A DNA stretch of 64,000 nucleotides from assembly GCA_025738555.1 (NCBI GenBank), contig JAOVFP010000010.1, forward strand, positions 1,364,001 to 1,428,000, given 5' to 3'. Origin of the DNA: Cyathus striatus. Taxonomy: Eukaryota; Basidiomycota; Agaricomycetes; Agaricales; Nidulariaceae. The stretch's first letter is position 1. Every line of letters starts with the position of its first letter. Both the position numbers and the translations under genes were made by a program. The notes below the pieces were generated by a model. It did no database searches and had not been told where the DNA came from. It worked only from the letters and a program-made list of their open reading frames with translations. Shown one piece after another: positions 1 to 10,100 of the stretch.

Positions 1-590
1 TGTTTTTGTTAGATATTCTGGGTTGCACAGCTTCTTTGACAGCTGTCACTTGTCACCTGTCATACCTGACAGTTCTGTAATTGACAGATCCTTGATTGAC
101 AGATATGTGATTGACAGATTGACAGCTGTCAGTTACCTTAGTTACATGGACCTTGGTTGGGACTTTGGTAGACAGCCTCAGTATATATATACACTCTGTA
201 ACTTGGTAGTAGTCAATAAGTTTCCTCCCCATCTGTGTCTGTGTTAGTGTTTGTGTCTGAGTCTTTGCTCCTTTATCACCCTCTCTTTGCTCCATTATCA
301 CCCTCATTCCTTTCAATCTCCCTCTTTATTCTTGTTACTTCTGACAGTTTTGACTGTATTGCATGCTTTACCACATTACTTGGGATTGACATAATTATGT
401 GCATTTCAAGTATGTTATGCTACTGCTTAAGAGCTTTAAAATGCATCATTGAACATAAAATTCTGAGCTGTAGATCATTTGGTCAATTGACAATTGACCT
501 GACCTTAAGGATGGCTCATACTGTTAGAATGTGTTACATTGTGAACATCCTCTTGCAATACTTGTCATTTTGTGTTTAGTAAGTGTGAAA
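1..590. other. CpG-poor non-coding DNA with TGACAG repeats and an LTR-like tail
   Basis: No credible gene is seen. Positions 40-135 carry several copies of ATTGACAG separated by a few bases, with the inverted form CTGTCA beside them. A TATATATATA stretch at about 181-190 is followed by a T/C-rich tract ending CTTCTGACA near 346. That layout resembles the U3/R/U5 end of a retrotransposon LTR, but I found no partner LTR or target duplication, so it is only a guess. Confidence 0.3.
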
Positions 591-800
591 ATCAGCCAGA
601 TAGCAAATATAGCATTTGATTTCCCTGTTGAACCCACTGAGAACACTCTCAGTTTTTTCTTAGTGTACATGGCACCATCCTTATCATCTTTGACACTCAC
701 TACTTACTTGTCAGGTATTGTAAAACTTCTTGCTCCTTACTACCCCAATGTTCACCAAGCCCATAACTCTGACATCATGCAAAACACTTTGCAAGATTGT
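591..800 (+). pseudogene. Possible relic of a fungal tyrosine-recombinase-like gene
   Basis: The frame starting around 591 reads FPVEPTENTLSFFLVYM and then TYLSGIVKLLAPYYPNV. From memory this resembles the N-terminal SAM-like segment of tyrosine recombinases (phage-integrase-like proteins) that are abundant as repeats in agaricomycetes. The match fades after about residue 65, where the reading shifts frame into a TTG-rich stretch. No catalytic R-H-R-Y region is visible. If the identification is right, this is a short, decayed fragment. There is no promoter or intron evidence. Confidence 0.35.
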
Positions 801-2010
801 TGTTGTTGTCAGCAGAAGGGGTGGACTTGTCCATGAAGCACTTCAATGTGTCTGCCATTCAACTGTCCTTCTCAATGCTCTCAATATTGGACCATATCAC
901 ACCTACAATCAAATGTTGGACACCAAGAAATAAACCTCAGGCACTCAACTACAGGCTGGCAGAGCAACAGACCCCCATGCACACATGCAAAAAGTATGAT
1001 AATAAACATACAACCACCAATTATGGGTGGAGCCTCACCAAGGGTGAAATACTATCAGCATTAGAACAAGTAATGAAGAGTAACCACTGCACAACAGCAA
1101 AAGTAGAAGGTGAGGGAACAATCCTAGACCAGGAAAAAGAAATGGTAAGCATACAAATATAGACTTATTTGTTTATCTTCATTGGCAACTGGGCATGTAC
1201 ACAATAACCCTTATCTAACCTTGCATAGACCATTTAAATGAGGTGAGATTTGAATGTTCTTAAGAGAGCCATAAGTAAAATCTAGTTCTGATAAGACTAT
1301 AGGATTGTCTTGGAGTTGACACTATCCCCCTACAATCCAGGAAAAAATTAATGATTTTTTGTCTCCCCATCCCAGGCCAAAAATCACAATTTTTGTATCA
1401 AACCTTTGATGGAAATTTCAAGGGTCCTGTTAGATTTTCTCTTAATTCCACCAGAGTCTCAGAATATTGGATTCTTAGCAGTATCAAAATCCTCAGCATT
1501 CTAAGAATATCAGAATCTCCAGTGTCAAAATCTGAGTGAGAATTTTAAGATTCTGAGAATATCAAAAATGTGAGACATTGCAATATGCCCCTTCCTCCTC
1601 CATACAAGTACTGCAATACCCACACCCAACTGGCAGAAGACTGATACTATAATCATACTATACACATAACAACTGCACCCAGACTCAGAGTTACACTATG
1701 TACACCTGCCACCTATAAAATGAAAATGCAGTGGTTCACATCCAAGCTTTTTATGTGACTGGAGAGAGAGAAAGTAGTAGGAAATCTGGAGGAGTGACAA
1801 GGGTGCCAGAGTGAGGGCTCAGAGAGAAGAAAGGGCATGTGATTTGGGAGTGGAAAGGACTTGAATATGAGACCTACTAATGGGTTCAAAGGGAGAATGT
1901 AAATGTGAGTGTTGGAGTTTGAGAGCGGAAGAGGAGTATCCATCCATCAGAGACTGTATCCCCTCTTCTGCTTTTGTTTATGTTCCTTTTGCAGAGCACT
2001 TTATGCTCAC
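801..2010. other. Non-coding CpG-poor stretch, nothing recognised
   Basis: Short open frames occur here (for example up to 121 codons near 797-1,162), but they show no family motif, overlap each other in several frames and lack intron signals. I see no RNA gene. The base composition (very few CpG) matches the transposon-rich flank. Confidence 0.5.
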
Positions 2011-2238
2011 CCCCTGTTACACATGGAATACACATGTATTCCACCTTTACATGTGCACTCCATGTGCACTTCATGTGTACTTCACATAGCTTTGGATGTA
2101 TTCAAATTGGAAAATTTCCATATAATTTTCGAATTTTTTTACACATGAAGTACATGTGAACTGCACATGAAGTGCATATATACAGGTGGAATGGCAGAAT
2201 TCCACATGGAAACATATAGTGGAATTCATGTGCATTTC
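2011..2238. repeat. Cluster of ACATGTA / TCCACATG palindromic motifs
   Basis: The stretch is built from short degenerate motifs such as ACACATGGAATACACATGT and CACATGAAGTACATGTGA in both orientations. Similar clusters occur at 19,074-19,180 (the other flank of Gypsy-A) and at 22,465-22,690. Gypsy-A inserted into this repeat: the same kind of sequence resumes directly after its 3' LTR. Confidence 0.6.
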
Positions 2239-2605
2239 TGTTAGGATCTCACCTCTTATCTAATATCTTATCTAATCATATCTTATCTATGTCATGTGAT
2301 TAGTCACATGACACACAATGCGGACACCATGCATATTAACATACATTACTCATCAAGACTGTGCATGCAGTTGCACAGTTTGGCCATATGTAGTACATGA
2401 GTTTCTAATGTAAATGCACAGTAGAACATGTGTTGTAGTGTAGGTTACTTACATGCAATTCCCTCATGGACATTGTCTATAAATACAGTCATTCTAGTTA
2501 GTATTCGCTATTCTTGTGCTAGTTTATTCCAGACAAGTAAAAAGAGTTGTCTTTATTCAAGTGTTTGAGTTTGACTTCAAGCATTTAGCTTGTCTGTCAC
2601 TAACA
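2239..2605 (+). repeat. 5' LTR of Gypsy-A (367 bp)
   Basis: It starts TGTTAGG and ends CTAACA, so the termini are TG...CA. It contains CTATAAATAC near 2,480 and ATTCTTGTGCT about 30 bp later, the predicted RNA start. Compared with its own 3' LTR it has an 8-bp shortening in the U5 part (after GACAAGTA). Many differences between the two LTRs are CG to TG or CA. Confidence 0.92.
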
Positions 2606-3095
2606 AAAGCACAAGAATCTACCTCATTCCTTGACCTTGAACTTCTCTCTCGCCAACTCCCAGCAAAACTTCTTTCATATACCTCATTCCCCATCTTGGA
2701 CCTCTTGAACCAGATGTACACCCCGTTTGATAGACTTGATCATTGTACTTGGAAGTACAAGAGGATTGGTGTAATGTTGAGCCTGACACTATCCGAATTA
2801 CCAATCATCTTGGGCCCTCTGCCTTGAGTTTGGCATGGCGCCAGTGACTGGGGAGGCTACCACATGTTGCCCCAGCTGGTTCTATCTGCAAATTGGTGTG
2901 CATGAGACATAGGACATCTTGCTAGTCTCCAAGCATCATCAAGAGCTTCTGTTACTTTGTTCATCATGGTGGCACCAATCACTCACTCCCAAACCCTTTG
3001 ATCTCTCCGATCCCAATCCTATCACATCCCCTCTACCTCTCTACACCCCTCAATTTCGCCCTACCCCTTACATTCATCCTCAAACTCCGAGAACC

Positions 3096-3395
3096 ATGTC
3101 GGTGGACTCTGATGACTTGGACTTTGATCCTAACACCTATCTCTCCCTCACACAAATCCCTAACTACATCCCACCACCTACTTGTCCCATCATTCCCATT
3201 CCCCACATTCTCACCATCATCACCGAACCTGAGCATGACAATGGATTAAGATTTAGTACCCCTACACATTATCAGTCCCCTTTCAAACAAGACTTCTACT
3301 CCCCATTAGGATACAAACCCCTTTTAAATACTGTTTACAATGATGGTAGAGACCTTCCCACACCTACATACCCTGAATTTGAATTTGATCTGTAA
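3096..3395 (+). CDS. Small open frame upstream of gag in Gypsy-A
   Basis: This 99-codon frame begins MSVDSDDLDFDPNTYLSL and ends 2 bp before the first gag ATG. The homologous frame in Gypsy-B (5,484-5,777) is also open and similar throughout, Pro/Ile/Thr-rich with no recognised domain. In Gypsy-A the first codon is ATG, but the same site in Gypsy-B is GTG preceded by C, so this ATG may itself be a CpG-to-CpA mutation. Function unknown; it could be the real N-terminal part of a Gag product or an accessory frame. Confidence 0.4.
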   Translation: MSVDSDDLDFDPNTYLSLTQIPNYIPPPTCPIIPIPHILTIITEPEHDNGLRFSTPTHYQSPFKQDFYSPLGYKPLLNTVYNDGRDLPTPTYPEFEFDL

Positions 3396-3397
3396 AA

Positions 3398-4618
3398 ATG
3401 ATCTCCAGTGAAATTATCATCAGATTTATCACAGCCATAGTGGCTATTTTTATGAAAGATGAAATTGTAACTTGATGGCAAAACATGACACCTGCCAATA
3501 AACAAATAGTCACTAAAGGAATCTCCACTATGACCCAAGGGATCATTACAGAAATTAGAGAAGGGATCAAGGAAGATTGACCTGAACCAAAGGAAAAGGT
3601 CAAAATTCCAGAAGATTATGAAGGAGACCCTCACACAGTCAATAATTGGATCAGACAAATGATGTTATACTTCCAAGAGAAGAACATCACAAACAATTGG
3701 AAAAAGATCACAATCGCATTACCGAAAGTCAAAAAGGGAAAAGACAATCAAGCCCAATGATGGGCTGACACATTTTTAGGAGATCTGATCTTGTTTAATG
3801 AAGAACAAGCTCAATGGAAATTACAACACAACAGAAAGGAACCAACCTTACAGGACACCCAGAAGGTCGATATTGCAGCAACAGACACATCACCAGTGAT
3901 AAAACACAAGGCATTTACACATCCATGCCCTTTCGCAAACTGGGATACATTCACTGAAAGATTACAATTCTTTTTCATATCAACAGAAACCCAGAACAAT
4001 GCAATCAAGCAAATCAACAAGGTCATACAGGGAAATCGACCAGTTGAAGACTATACTATCGATTTTATGCAATGGATGAATCTATCAGGATTTGATAACA
4101 CCGCTTTAGTGGATAAATATCACCAAGGAATGCATCCATTATTAGCAAGAAGACTTATGGAAGTCAGTGGACTTAAATTCACTGATAAACTTATCAATTG
4201 GGTCAACAAAGCTGCAGAATATGAAAGAAATCAAAGAGAAGCTAATTTTGGATGTCTCACACAACAAGCATGACCCCAAAATCAAAATAACAATTGACCA
4301 CCAAACACATCTAACACCATGACCCCAACCAGACAAACCACACAACAGACACCAAACAGATCAAATCTCACAATCTCACAAGGTGATAACTGTATGGATC
4401 TCAATCAATTAAAGAAAGAAGGACAATGTTTTTATTGTAAGGAAAAGGGACATATGTCTAACACATGTCCTAAGAAACCTCGCAGCCCATATGTACAACA
4501 TAGCTTAAACATGGACAATTCGATACCTGTAGCCTCCACTAGTGGAGTTGTAGAACTACCAGACATTACTAAATTATCTGAAGAACAATGAGCCATACTC
4601 ATCACTCAATTGGGTTTT
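3398..4618 (+). pseudogene. gag: Gypsy-A gag (broken), with divergent capsid region
   Basis: One reading frame runs from ATG 3,398 to the Gypsy-B insertion with six in-frame TGA stops and no frameshift. The retrotransposon Gag capsid-like region spans roughly 3,600-4,240, and a CCHC knuckle (CFYCKEKGHMSNTC) lies near 4,427-4,468. The knuckle and C-terminus (PVASTSGVVELPDITKLSEE) are nearly the same as in Gypsy-B. The capsid region is only distantly alignable to Gypsy-B Gag. The frame would continue at 11,530 after the inserted element. Confidence 0.85.
4614..4618. repeat. Target-site duplication GTTTT, left copy
   Basis: GTTTT immediately precedes the Gypsy-B 5' LTR, and the same pentamer follows its 3' LTR at 11,530-11,534. 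Gypsy-B's own uninterrupted sequence across the homologous site reads TTGGGTTTTCCCCAAGG, which matches the rejoined Gypsy-A flanks. Confidence 0.95.
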
Positions 4619-4627
4619 TGTTAGGAT

Positions 4628-4691
4628 TTCGTCATTTATCTAATCTTTTATCTAATCATATCTTATCTATGTCATGTGATAGTCACATGAC
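4628..4691 (+). promoter_or_regulatory. U3 cluster of GATA-type motifs and a 9-bp-arm palindrome
   Basis: TTATCT (AGATAA on the other strand) or a one-base variant recurs in the first 55 bp of the LTR. It is followed by GTCATGTGA-TAG-TCACATGAC at 4,671-4,691. Fungal GATA factors bind WGATAR, and bHLH factors bind CANNTG cores such as CATGTG/CACATG. The cluster and palindrome are kept in all four LTRs in the window, including the decayed ones, partly because they contain no CpG. Regulatory use is inferred. Confidence 0.45.
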
Positions 4692-4855
4692 CTACAATGC
4701 GGATAACATGCGTATCAACATACGTTACTCATCATGACTGTGGGCGCAGTTACACAGTTCGGCCATACGTATTACATGAGTTCTTAATGTAGAAGCACAG
4801 TAACATGCGTTGTAGTGTAGGTTAATGTACATGCGATTACTTCATGGTTCTTTTC

Positions 4856-4899
4856 TATAAATACGGTCTTTCTAGTCAGTAGTTCGTTATTCTTGTGCT
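4856..4899 (+). promoter_or_regulatory. Core promoter of Gypsy-B: TATA box and predicted RNA start
   Basis: TATAAATA at 4,856-4,863 lies 33 bp before ATTCTTGTGCT (4,889-4,899). That 11-mer is the exact reverse complement of the primer-binding site after the LTR, which in Tf1-type elements is the 5' end of the transcript. The spacing suits TATA-dependent initiation. Confidence 0.7.
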
Positions 4900-4994
4900 A
4901 GTTTATTCCAGACAAGCAATAAGATTCACTTCGCTTCCATATTTTCAAGTGTTTGAGTTCGACTTCGAGTTTTTGCTCGTCTGTCGCTAACAAA

Positions 4995-5005
4995 AGCACA
5001 AGAAT
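4995..5005 (+). other. Self-primer binding site of Gypsy-B
   Basis: AGCACAAGAAT lies 2 bp after the LTR end and is perfectly complementary to ATTCTTGTGCT at 4,889-4,899 within the LTR. No tRNA 3'-end complement (TGG...) is present. In Tf1-like elements the first 11 nt of the RNA fold back onto such a site and prime minus-strand DNA. Gypsy-A keeps the same pair. Confidence 0.8.
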
Positions 5006-5483
5006 CTACCTCGTTTCTCGACCTCGAACTCTCTTCCGCCGACCCCCGGCACACTTTTCTCTTTACCTCGTTCCCCGCTCTTTGGACCTTCGGATCCTTA
5101 GACATACACCCCGTTCGATAGACTTGTTCGTTGTGCTTGGACGCACGAGAGGATAGAGTAACGTTGAGCCTGACTCTTCCGAATTACCGAACATCTTAGG
5201 CCCTCTGCCTTGAGTTTGGCACGGCGCCAGTGACTGGGGAGGCTACCACGTGTTGCCCCAGCTGGTTCTATCTGCAAATTGGTGTGCGTGAGACTTAGGA
5301 TATCTCACTAGTCTCCAAGTCTCTTCAAGAGCATCTGATACCTAGTCTTTCATTCTGGCACCTATCACCCGTTCCCAAACCCTCCGTACTCTCCGAAACC
5401 GATCCTATCACATCCCTTCATCCTCCGCACCAATCTATACCCCTCGATCTCGCCCTACCCCTTACACTCGCAATCTGAGAACC
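5006..5483 (+). other. Leader of Gypsy-B between primer site and first ORFs
   Basis: About 480 bp without a convincing ATG-started gene. The frame that becomes the small ORF is open from 5,346. GGTGTGCGTGAGACTTAGG and the neighbouring GGCGCCAGTGACTGGGGAGG are well conserved in Gypsy-A (around 2,830-2,910), so the leader could carry packaging or translation signals. Confidence 0.5.
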
Positions 5484-5777
5484 GTGTCGGTGGACTCCGA
5501 CGACTCAGACTTCGATCCCAACACATACCTTTCACTCCATCAAATCCCCGATTATACTCCACCGTCACCTCGCCCCATCATCCCTATTCCCCGTATCCTC
5601 ACCATCATCACTGAATTAGGACACGACGATAGTCTGAGATTCAGTACTCCTACCCGATACATATCTCCATTTCCACAAGACTTCTATTCTCCATTAGGAT
5701 ACGAAACCCTTCTTAACACCGTTCACAACGACGGTAGAGAACTTCCTACTCCTACCTACCCTGATTTCGAATCGTAA
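5484..5777 (+). CDS. Small open frame upstream of gag in Gypsy-B
   Basis: A 97-codon frame (VSVDSDDSDFDPNTYLSL...) ends 2 bp before the gag ATG. There is no in-frame ATG; the frame is open back to 5,346 and would need a non-ATG start, an upstream splice or a frameshift. Its similarity to the Gypsy-A frame fits coding DNA, but both copies are also similar at the DNA level. Product and function unknown. Confidence 0.35.
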   Translation: MSVDSDDSDFDPNTYLSLHQIPDYTPPSPRPIIPIPRILTIITELGHDDSLRFSTPTRYISPFPQDFYSPLGYETLLNTVHNDGRELPTPTYPDFES

Positions 5778-5779
5778 AT

Positions 5780-7129
5780 ATGGATACACCAGGAAACCCA
5801 TGGAACCAGGTACCAGTACCTGGAACCGTTCATATTAATAATCCCGGAATGCATCATACTACTCCGATGATCCATACAGAAGCACCGACCCCACAAGGAT
5901 CTCCTTCACCCCTCATGTTACCAGTAAATTTCGGACAACCCCCTCCTAACACCCCCAATCCACCACCACCACCTCCACCTAATCCTCCAACTTCATCTGA
6001 ACGAGGAGGTTGGGTACACATGATTGTAGATGCTATCAAATTCGTTGGAAGAGGCATATATGGATTACATAATCCAGTAATTGAAACAGCCCAAGCCACT
6101 TCAATGATGGCACATAGACAACGTGATGCAATCACAGATAAGGCTCTCAAAATCGAGAAGCCTGAGAAATATACAGGAGATCATAAACATGCGAGAGCTT
6201 GGATGAGATCGCTGGAGTCTTACTTCACCGGATCTCGTGTTAATCCCCTTGAGCATGAAATGAAGATAAGGTTCATGTTAAGCCTTATAGACGGATCAAA
6301 GAATCAAACAGCAGCTAGCTGGGTTGATAGAATCATGGTGATTATGGAACACACCCCGGGAACTAAATACGAACAAATCAAGGAGGACTTTTTACATTTT
6401 TTCGGAGTATATTCAGAAATTCAGGACGCTCAGGACGAACTCGACAACTTATACATGGGACGCTGGACAGTCGAAGAATTCACAGTTAGATTCTCGACTA
6501 TCGCCGGACGAACAGGATATAACGACGCCGCGGTTATTAGAAAATATAAGGATAAACTCGACCCCCGACTACTTGAAATGATCGTTATGCGAGGAACTCC
6601 AGACACCCTTCAAAAATGGTACAACATAGCTCAGGAAATTGATCGAGAACGTCGGAATATTTTTAGAAACAAAAACCCACGACAAGGACAACAATTCAAT
6701 CCCGGACAGAACCAGAATTTCGGACAACGACAAGGCGTGCAGAATACCCAACAGGGTGGACCACGACCAAATCAATTTCAACCTCCGAACCAAGGACCCC
6801 GTTTTCCCCAGAACCCTGCACCTCCCCCTAATCGAGCCAACCTTATGGTATCACAAGGAGGAGACCGCATGGACATTGACACCCTGAAACGTGAAGGACG
6901 ATGTTTTTATTGTAAGGACAAGGGACACATGGCCAACGCATGCCCTAAAAAGCAAAACCGAGGCCCTTATGTACAACGTAGTAATAATATAGACAATACT
7001 TATGTAAATAATTCGGTACCAGTAGCATCTACCAGTAGCATTGTAGAATTACCGGATATCACTAAACTATCAGAGGAACAACGGGCTCTCCTCATTGCTC
7101 AATTGGGTTTTCCCCAAGGCCAGCAGTGA
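5780..7129 (+). CDS. gag: Gag polyprotein of Gypsy-B
   Basis: The 449-residue Gag starts MDTPGNPW. Residues 1-85 are Pro-rich, ending in a run of about ten prolines near 60-70. A retrotransposon Gag capsid domain covers about 120-300 (KIEKPEKYTGDHKHARAW onward). The linker at 300-350 is rich in Gln/Asn/Pro. A CCHC zinc knuckle (Cys375, Cys378, His383, Cys388) binds RNA in this family. Gag forms the cytoplasmic particle in which reverse transcription occurs. The stop TGA at 7,127 overlaps the pol frame, which is in the -1 frame and open from 7,066. Confidence 0.95.
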   Translation: MDTPGNPWNQVPVPGTVHINNPGMHHTTPMIHTEAPTPQGSPSPLMLPVNFGQPPPNTPNPPPPPPPNPPTSSERGGWVHMIVDAIKFVGRGIYGLHNPVIETAQATSMMAHRQRDAITDKALKIEKPEKYTGDHKHARAWMRSLESYFTGSRVNPLEHEMKIRFMLSLIDGSKNQTAASWVDRIMVIMEHTPGTKYEQIKEDFLHFFGVYSEIQDAQDELDNLYMGRWTVEEFTVRFSTIAGRTGYNDAAVIRKYKDKLDPRLLEMIVMRGTPDTLQKWYNIAQEIDRERRNIFRNKNPRQGQQFNPGQNQNFGQRQGVQNTQQGGPRPNQFQPPNQGPRFPQNPAPPPNRANLMVSQGGDRMDIDTLKREGRCFYCKDKGHMANACPKKQNRGPYVQRSNNIDNTYVNNSVPVASTSSIVELPDITKLSEEQRALLIAQLGFPQGQQ

Positions 7130-10100
7130 GCGCGAACTCGCCGGCCTCTATTTATGTAGCTTCTTCAGTAACTGTACCTACAATTGATCTGGAATCTAAG
7201 TTCGTATCGTTCAAGAAAAAGATATCACAGCGCACCTTCCCTAATCAGGAAGTAAAACCTGGAAACATGTATTGGGTCGCACGGAGATTAAAAGACCAGA
7301 CATCGGAACTTGCCTTAGCCTCACTTGCAATCTGGACACATTCGAAACGGAAACTAGAAGTAACTTCTAAAACGGTTAATGAATTAAATGATCTATCAGA
7401 TCAAGATGTAATTCAAGCATTAAACAAGTTAAAAGGACCCAAAAGATTCATTCGAGGATCTAAAGGAAATCAAATGGATCTCGATCTAATGATTACCACT
7501 TTGGATACTCAACGAACTTATGGGCTTAAAGCATTACTTGATAGTGGAAGTACCGGAACATGTATCGATCAGAAATTTGTAGAAAATAACAATATCACAA
7601 CAAAGAAACTCCCACGACCTACTCCTGTTTATAATGCCAATGGAACTTTAAATAGTGATGGAGCTATTACCGATTACGTTGAACTACGAGTCCGACTAGG
7701 AAGACATGTGGAAATAATTCAATTCGCCGTTTCTAATCTTGGAAAAGCCTCCATGTTTATCAGACATGATTGGCTTAAAATTCATAATCCGGAAATAAAT
7801 TGGAAGGAAGGATCGATTAAATTCACACGATGTCCAATAGAATGCACTCCATTAATTAATACCATGAATCCCGAAGAAGATGAATCAGACCTAGATGAAC
7901 CAATAAATCTAGAAACTGATGATCGAATTATCGCTGTAAACCTATTCAAACAAATTGAAATACGAGCATTCCAAACAACCGCTTCCAAAATTGCTGAGGC
8001 ACAAAATCAGCAAAAACCTAAGAAGCACTGGAAGGAAACTGTTCCTATGTATTATCATGAATTTGAAAAGGTATTCGCCAAAGAATCCTTCGATAAACTT
8101 CCACCACGAAGACCTTGGGATCATGCCATTGAATTATTACCTGGAGCCACTTCATTTGATTGTAAAATTTACCCGTTAAATCTCGACGAACAGAAACAAT
8201 TAGATGAATTCCTTGATGAAAATCTTAATTCAGGACGCATCAGACCTTCGAAATCACCATGGGCATCTCCATTCTTTTTCATCAAAAAGAAAGATGGTTC
8301 ACTTCGACCAATCCAAGATTATCGAAAATTAAATGAAATGACGGTCAAAAATAGGTACCCTTTACTGTTGATTCAAGAACTAGTAGATAAATTGAAGAAG
8401 GCACGATACTTTACCAAGTTAGATATTAGATGGGGATACAATAATGTTCGGATCAAAGAAGGAGATGAACAGTATGCTGCATTTAGAACTAACAGAGGAT
8501 TATTCCAACCTTTGGTTATGTTCTTTGGACTTACGAATTCCCCTGCAACTTTCCAAACTATGATGAATGATATCTTTAGGACGGAAATTAATGAAGGAAC
8601 TGTAATCGTGTATATGGATGATATTTTGATATTCACGGAAACATTAGAAGAACACAGAAAGATGGTTAAAAGAGTTCTCAGAAAATTAGAACAACACGAA
8701 CTATATCTTAAACCAGAAAAATGTTTCTTCGAAAAGGCTGAAGTCGAATACTTAGGACTTATCATTTCAAAGAATTCTGTAAGAATGGATTCGGAGAAAG
8801 TAAAAGCAATAGTCGATTGGCCAGTACCTAACAATAAACGTGAACTTCAACAATTCCTTGGATTCATTAATTTTTATCGAAGATTCATTCAAGGATTTGC
8901 AAAGATAGCAAAACCCCTTCATGAATTAACAGGAAAAAATGAATGGAAATGGGAACTTAGTCAGGCACTAGCATTTTCCAAATTAAAAGATCAAATCATA
9001 TCAGCACCTATTTTAGCAATGCCGAATGATGATGGAAAATATCGTGTAGAAGCAGATTCTTCAGATTTCGCAAATGGAGCCATTCTATCACAGGAACAAG
9101 TTGACGGAAAATGGAGACCAATTGCCTTTTTATCACATGCTTTAAGTCCAACTGAACGAAATTACGAAATCTACGATAAAGAAATGCTTGCAATAATGAG
9201 AGCATTAGACACATGGAGACAGTACCTTTTAGGAGCCAAACAAATATTCGAGATTTGGACAGATCACAAAAATCTCCAATATTTCAAAAAACCCCAAAAG
9301 TTAAATCGACGACAAGCAAGATGGTATACAGAATTATCGGAATTCCATTACACGTTACATCATAAACCAGGCAGACAAATGACAAAAGCAGATCTTTTAT
9401 CTCGAAGAGCTGGACATGAACAAGGCGAACATGATAATGAAGACATTACACTTCTTAAACCAGAACACTTCAGACAAACATATGAAGTACATGGTGAAGA
9501 CGAAGATATAATGGAACAAGTTCGAAAATCCAGAAAGAATCGAGACAAAGAAGTAATAAAAATGCTTAATCTTAAAACGAAAGACTGGGAAGAATCATCC
9601 GAAGGAATAATTACATGGAAAAATCGAATTTATATTCCTAAGAATGCAAAACTTAGAGAACATATAATTAGATTATGCCACGATTCTGCAATATCAGGAC
9701 ATCACGGTGAATACAAAACAATGGAACTAATTACGAGAGATTACTGGTGGCCTAGAATAATGTCAGACATAAAGAAATACGTATTGGGATGTGAAGCATG
9801 CCAAAGGACGAATATACATCAATCGAAACCAATAGGATTACTGAACCCAAATAGTATTCCAGAAGGACCTTGGCATACGATATCAATCGATTTTGTAGGA
9901 CCACTCCCTTATTCCCGAGGATTTGACTTTTTAATGGTAGTCGTTGATCGATTTACAAAAATGGCAGCCTTTATTCCATGTAACAAAGAAATCGATAGTC
10001 CAGGAGTTGCCGAATTATATTTAGAAAAAGTATTTAAAAACTTCGGAATGCCACAACGTGTTATTAGTGATAGAGGATCGCAATTCGCATCTCATTTCAC

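Larger units (their letters stand above)
4619..4992 (+). repeat. 5' LTR of Gypsy-B (374 bp)
   Basis: It begins TGTTAGGATTTCGTC and ends GTCGCTAACA, with TG...CA ends. U3 carries several TTATCT (GATA-type) motifs and a GTCATGTGA/TCACATGAC palindrome. TATAAATA at 4,856 and ATTCTTGTGCT at 4,889-4,899 mark the likely core promoter and RNA start. Confidence 0.97.

Noticed and set aside
1..350. Possible solo LTR ending CTTCTGACA
   Set aside because: TATA-like and CT-rich parts are present, but no start, partner or target duplication could be found; kept only as a low-confidence note.
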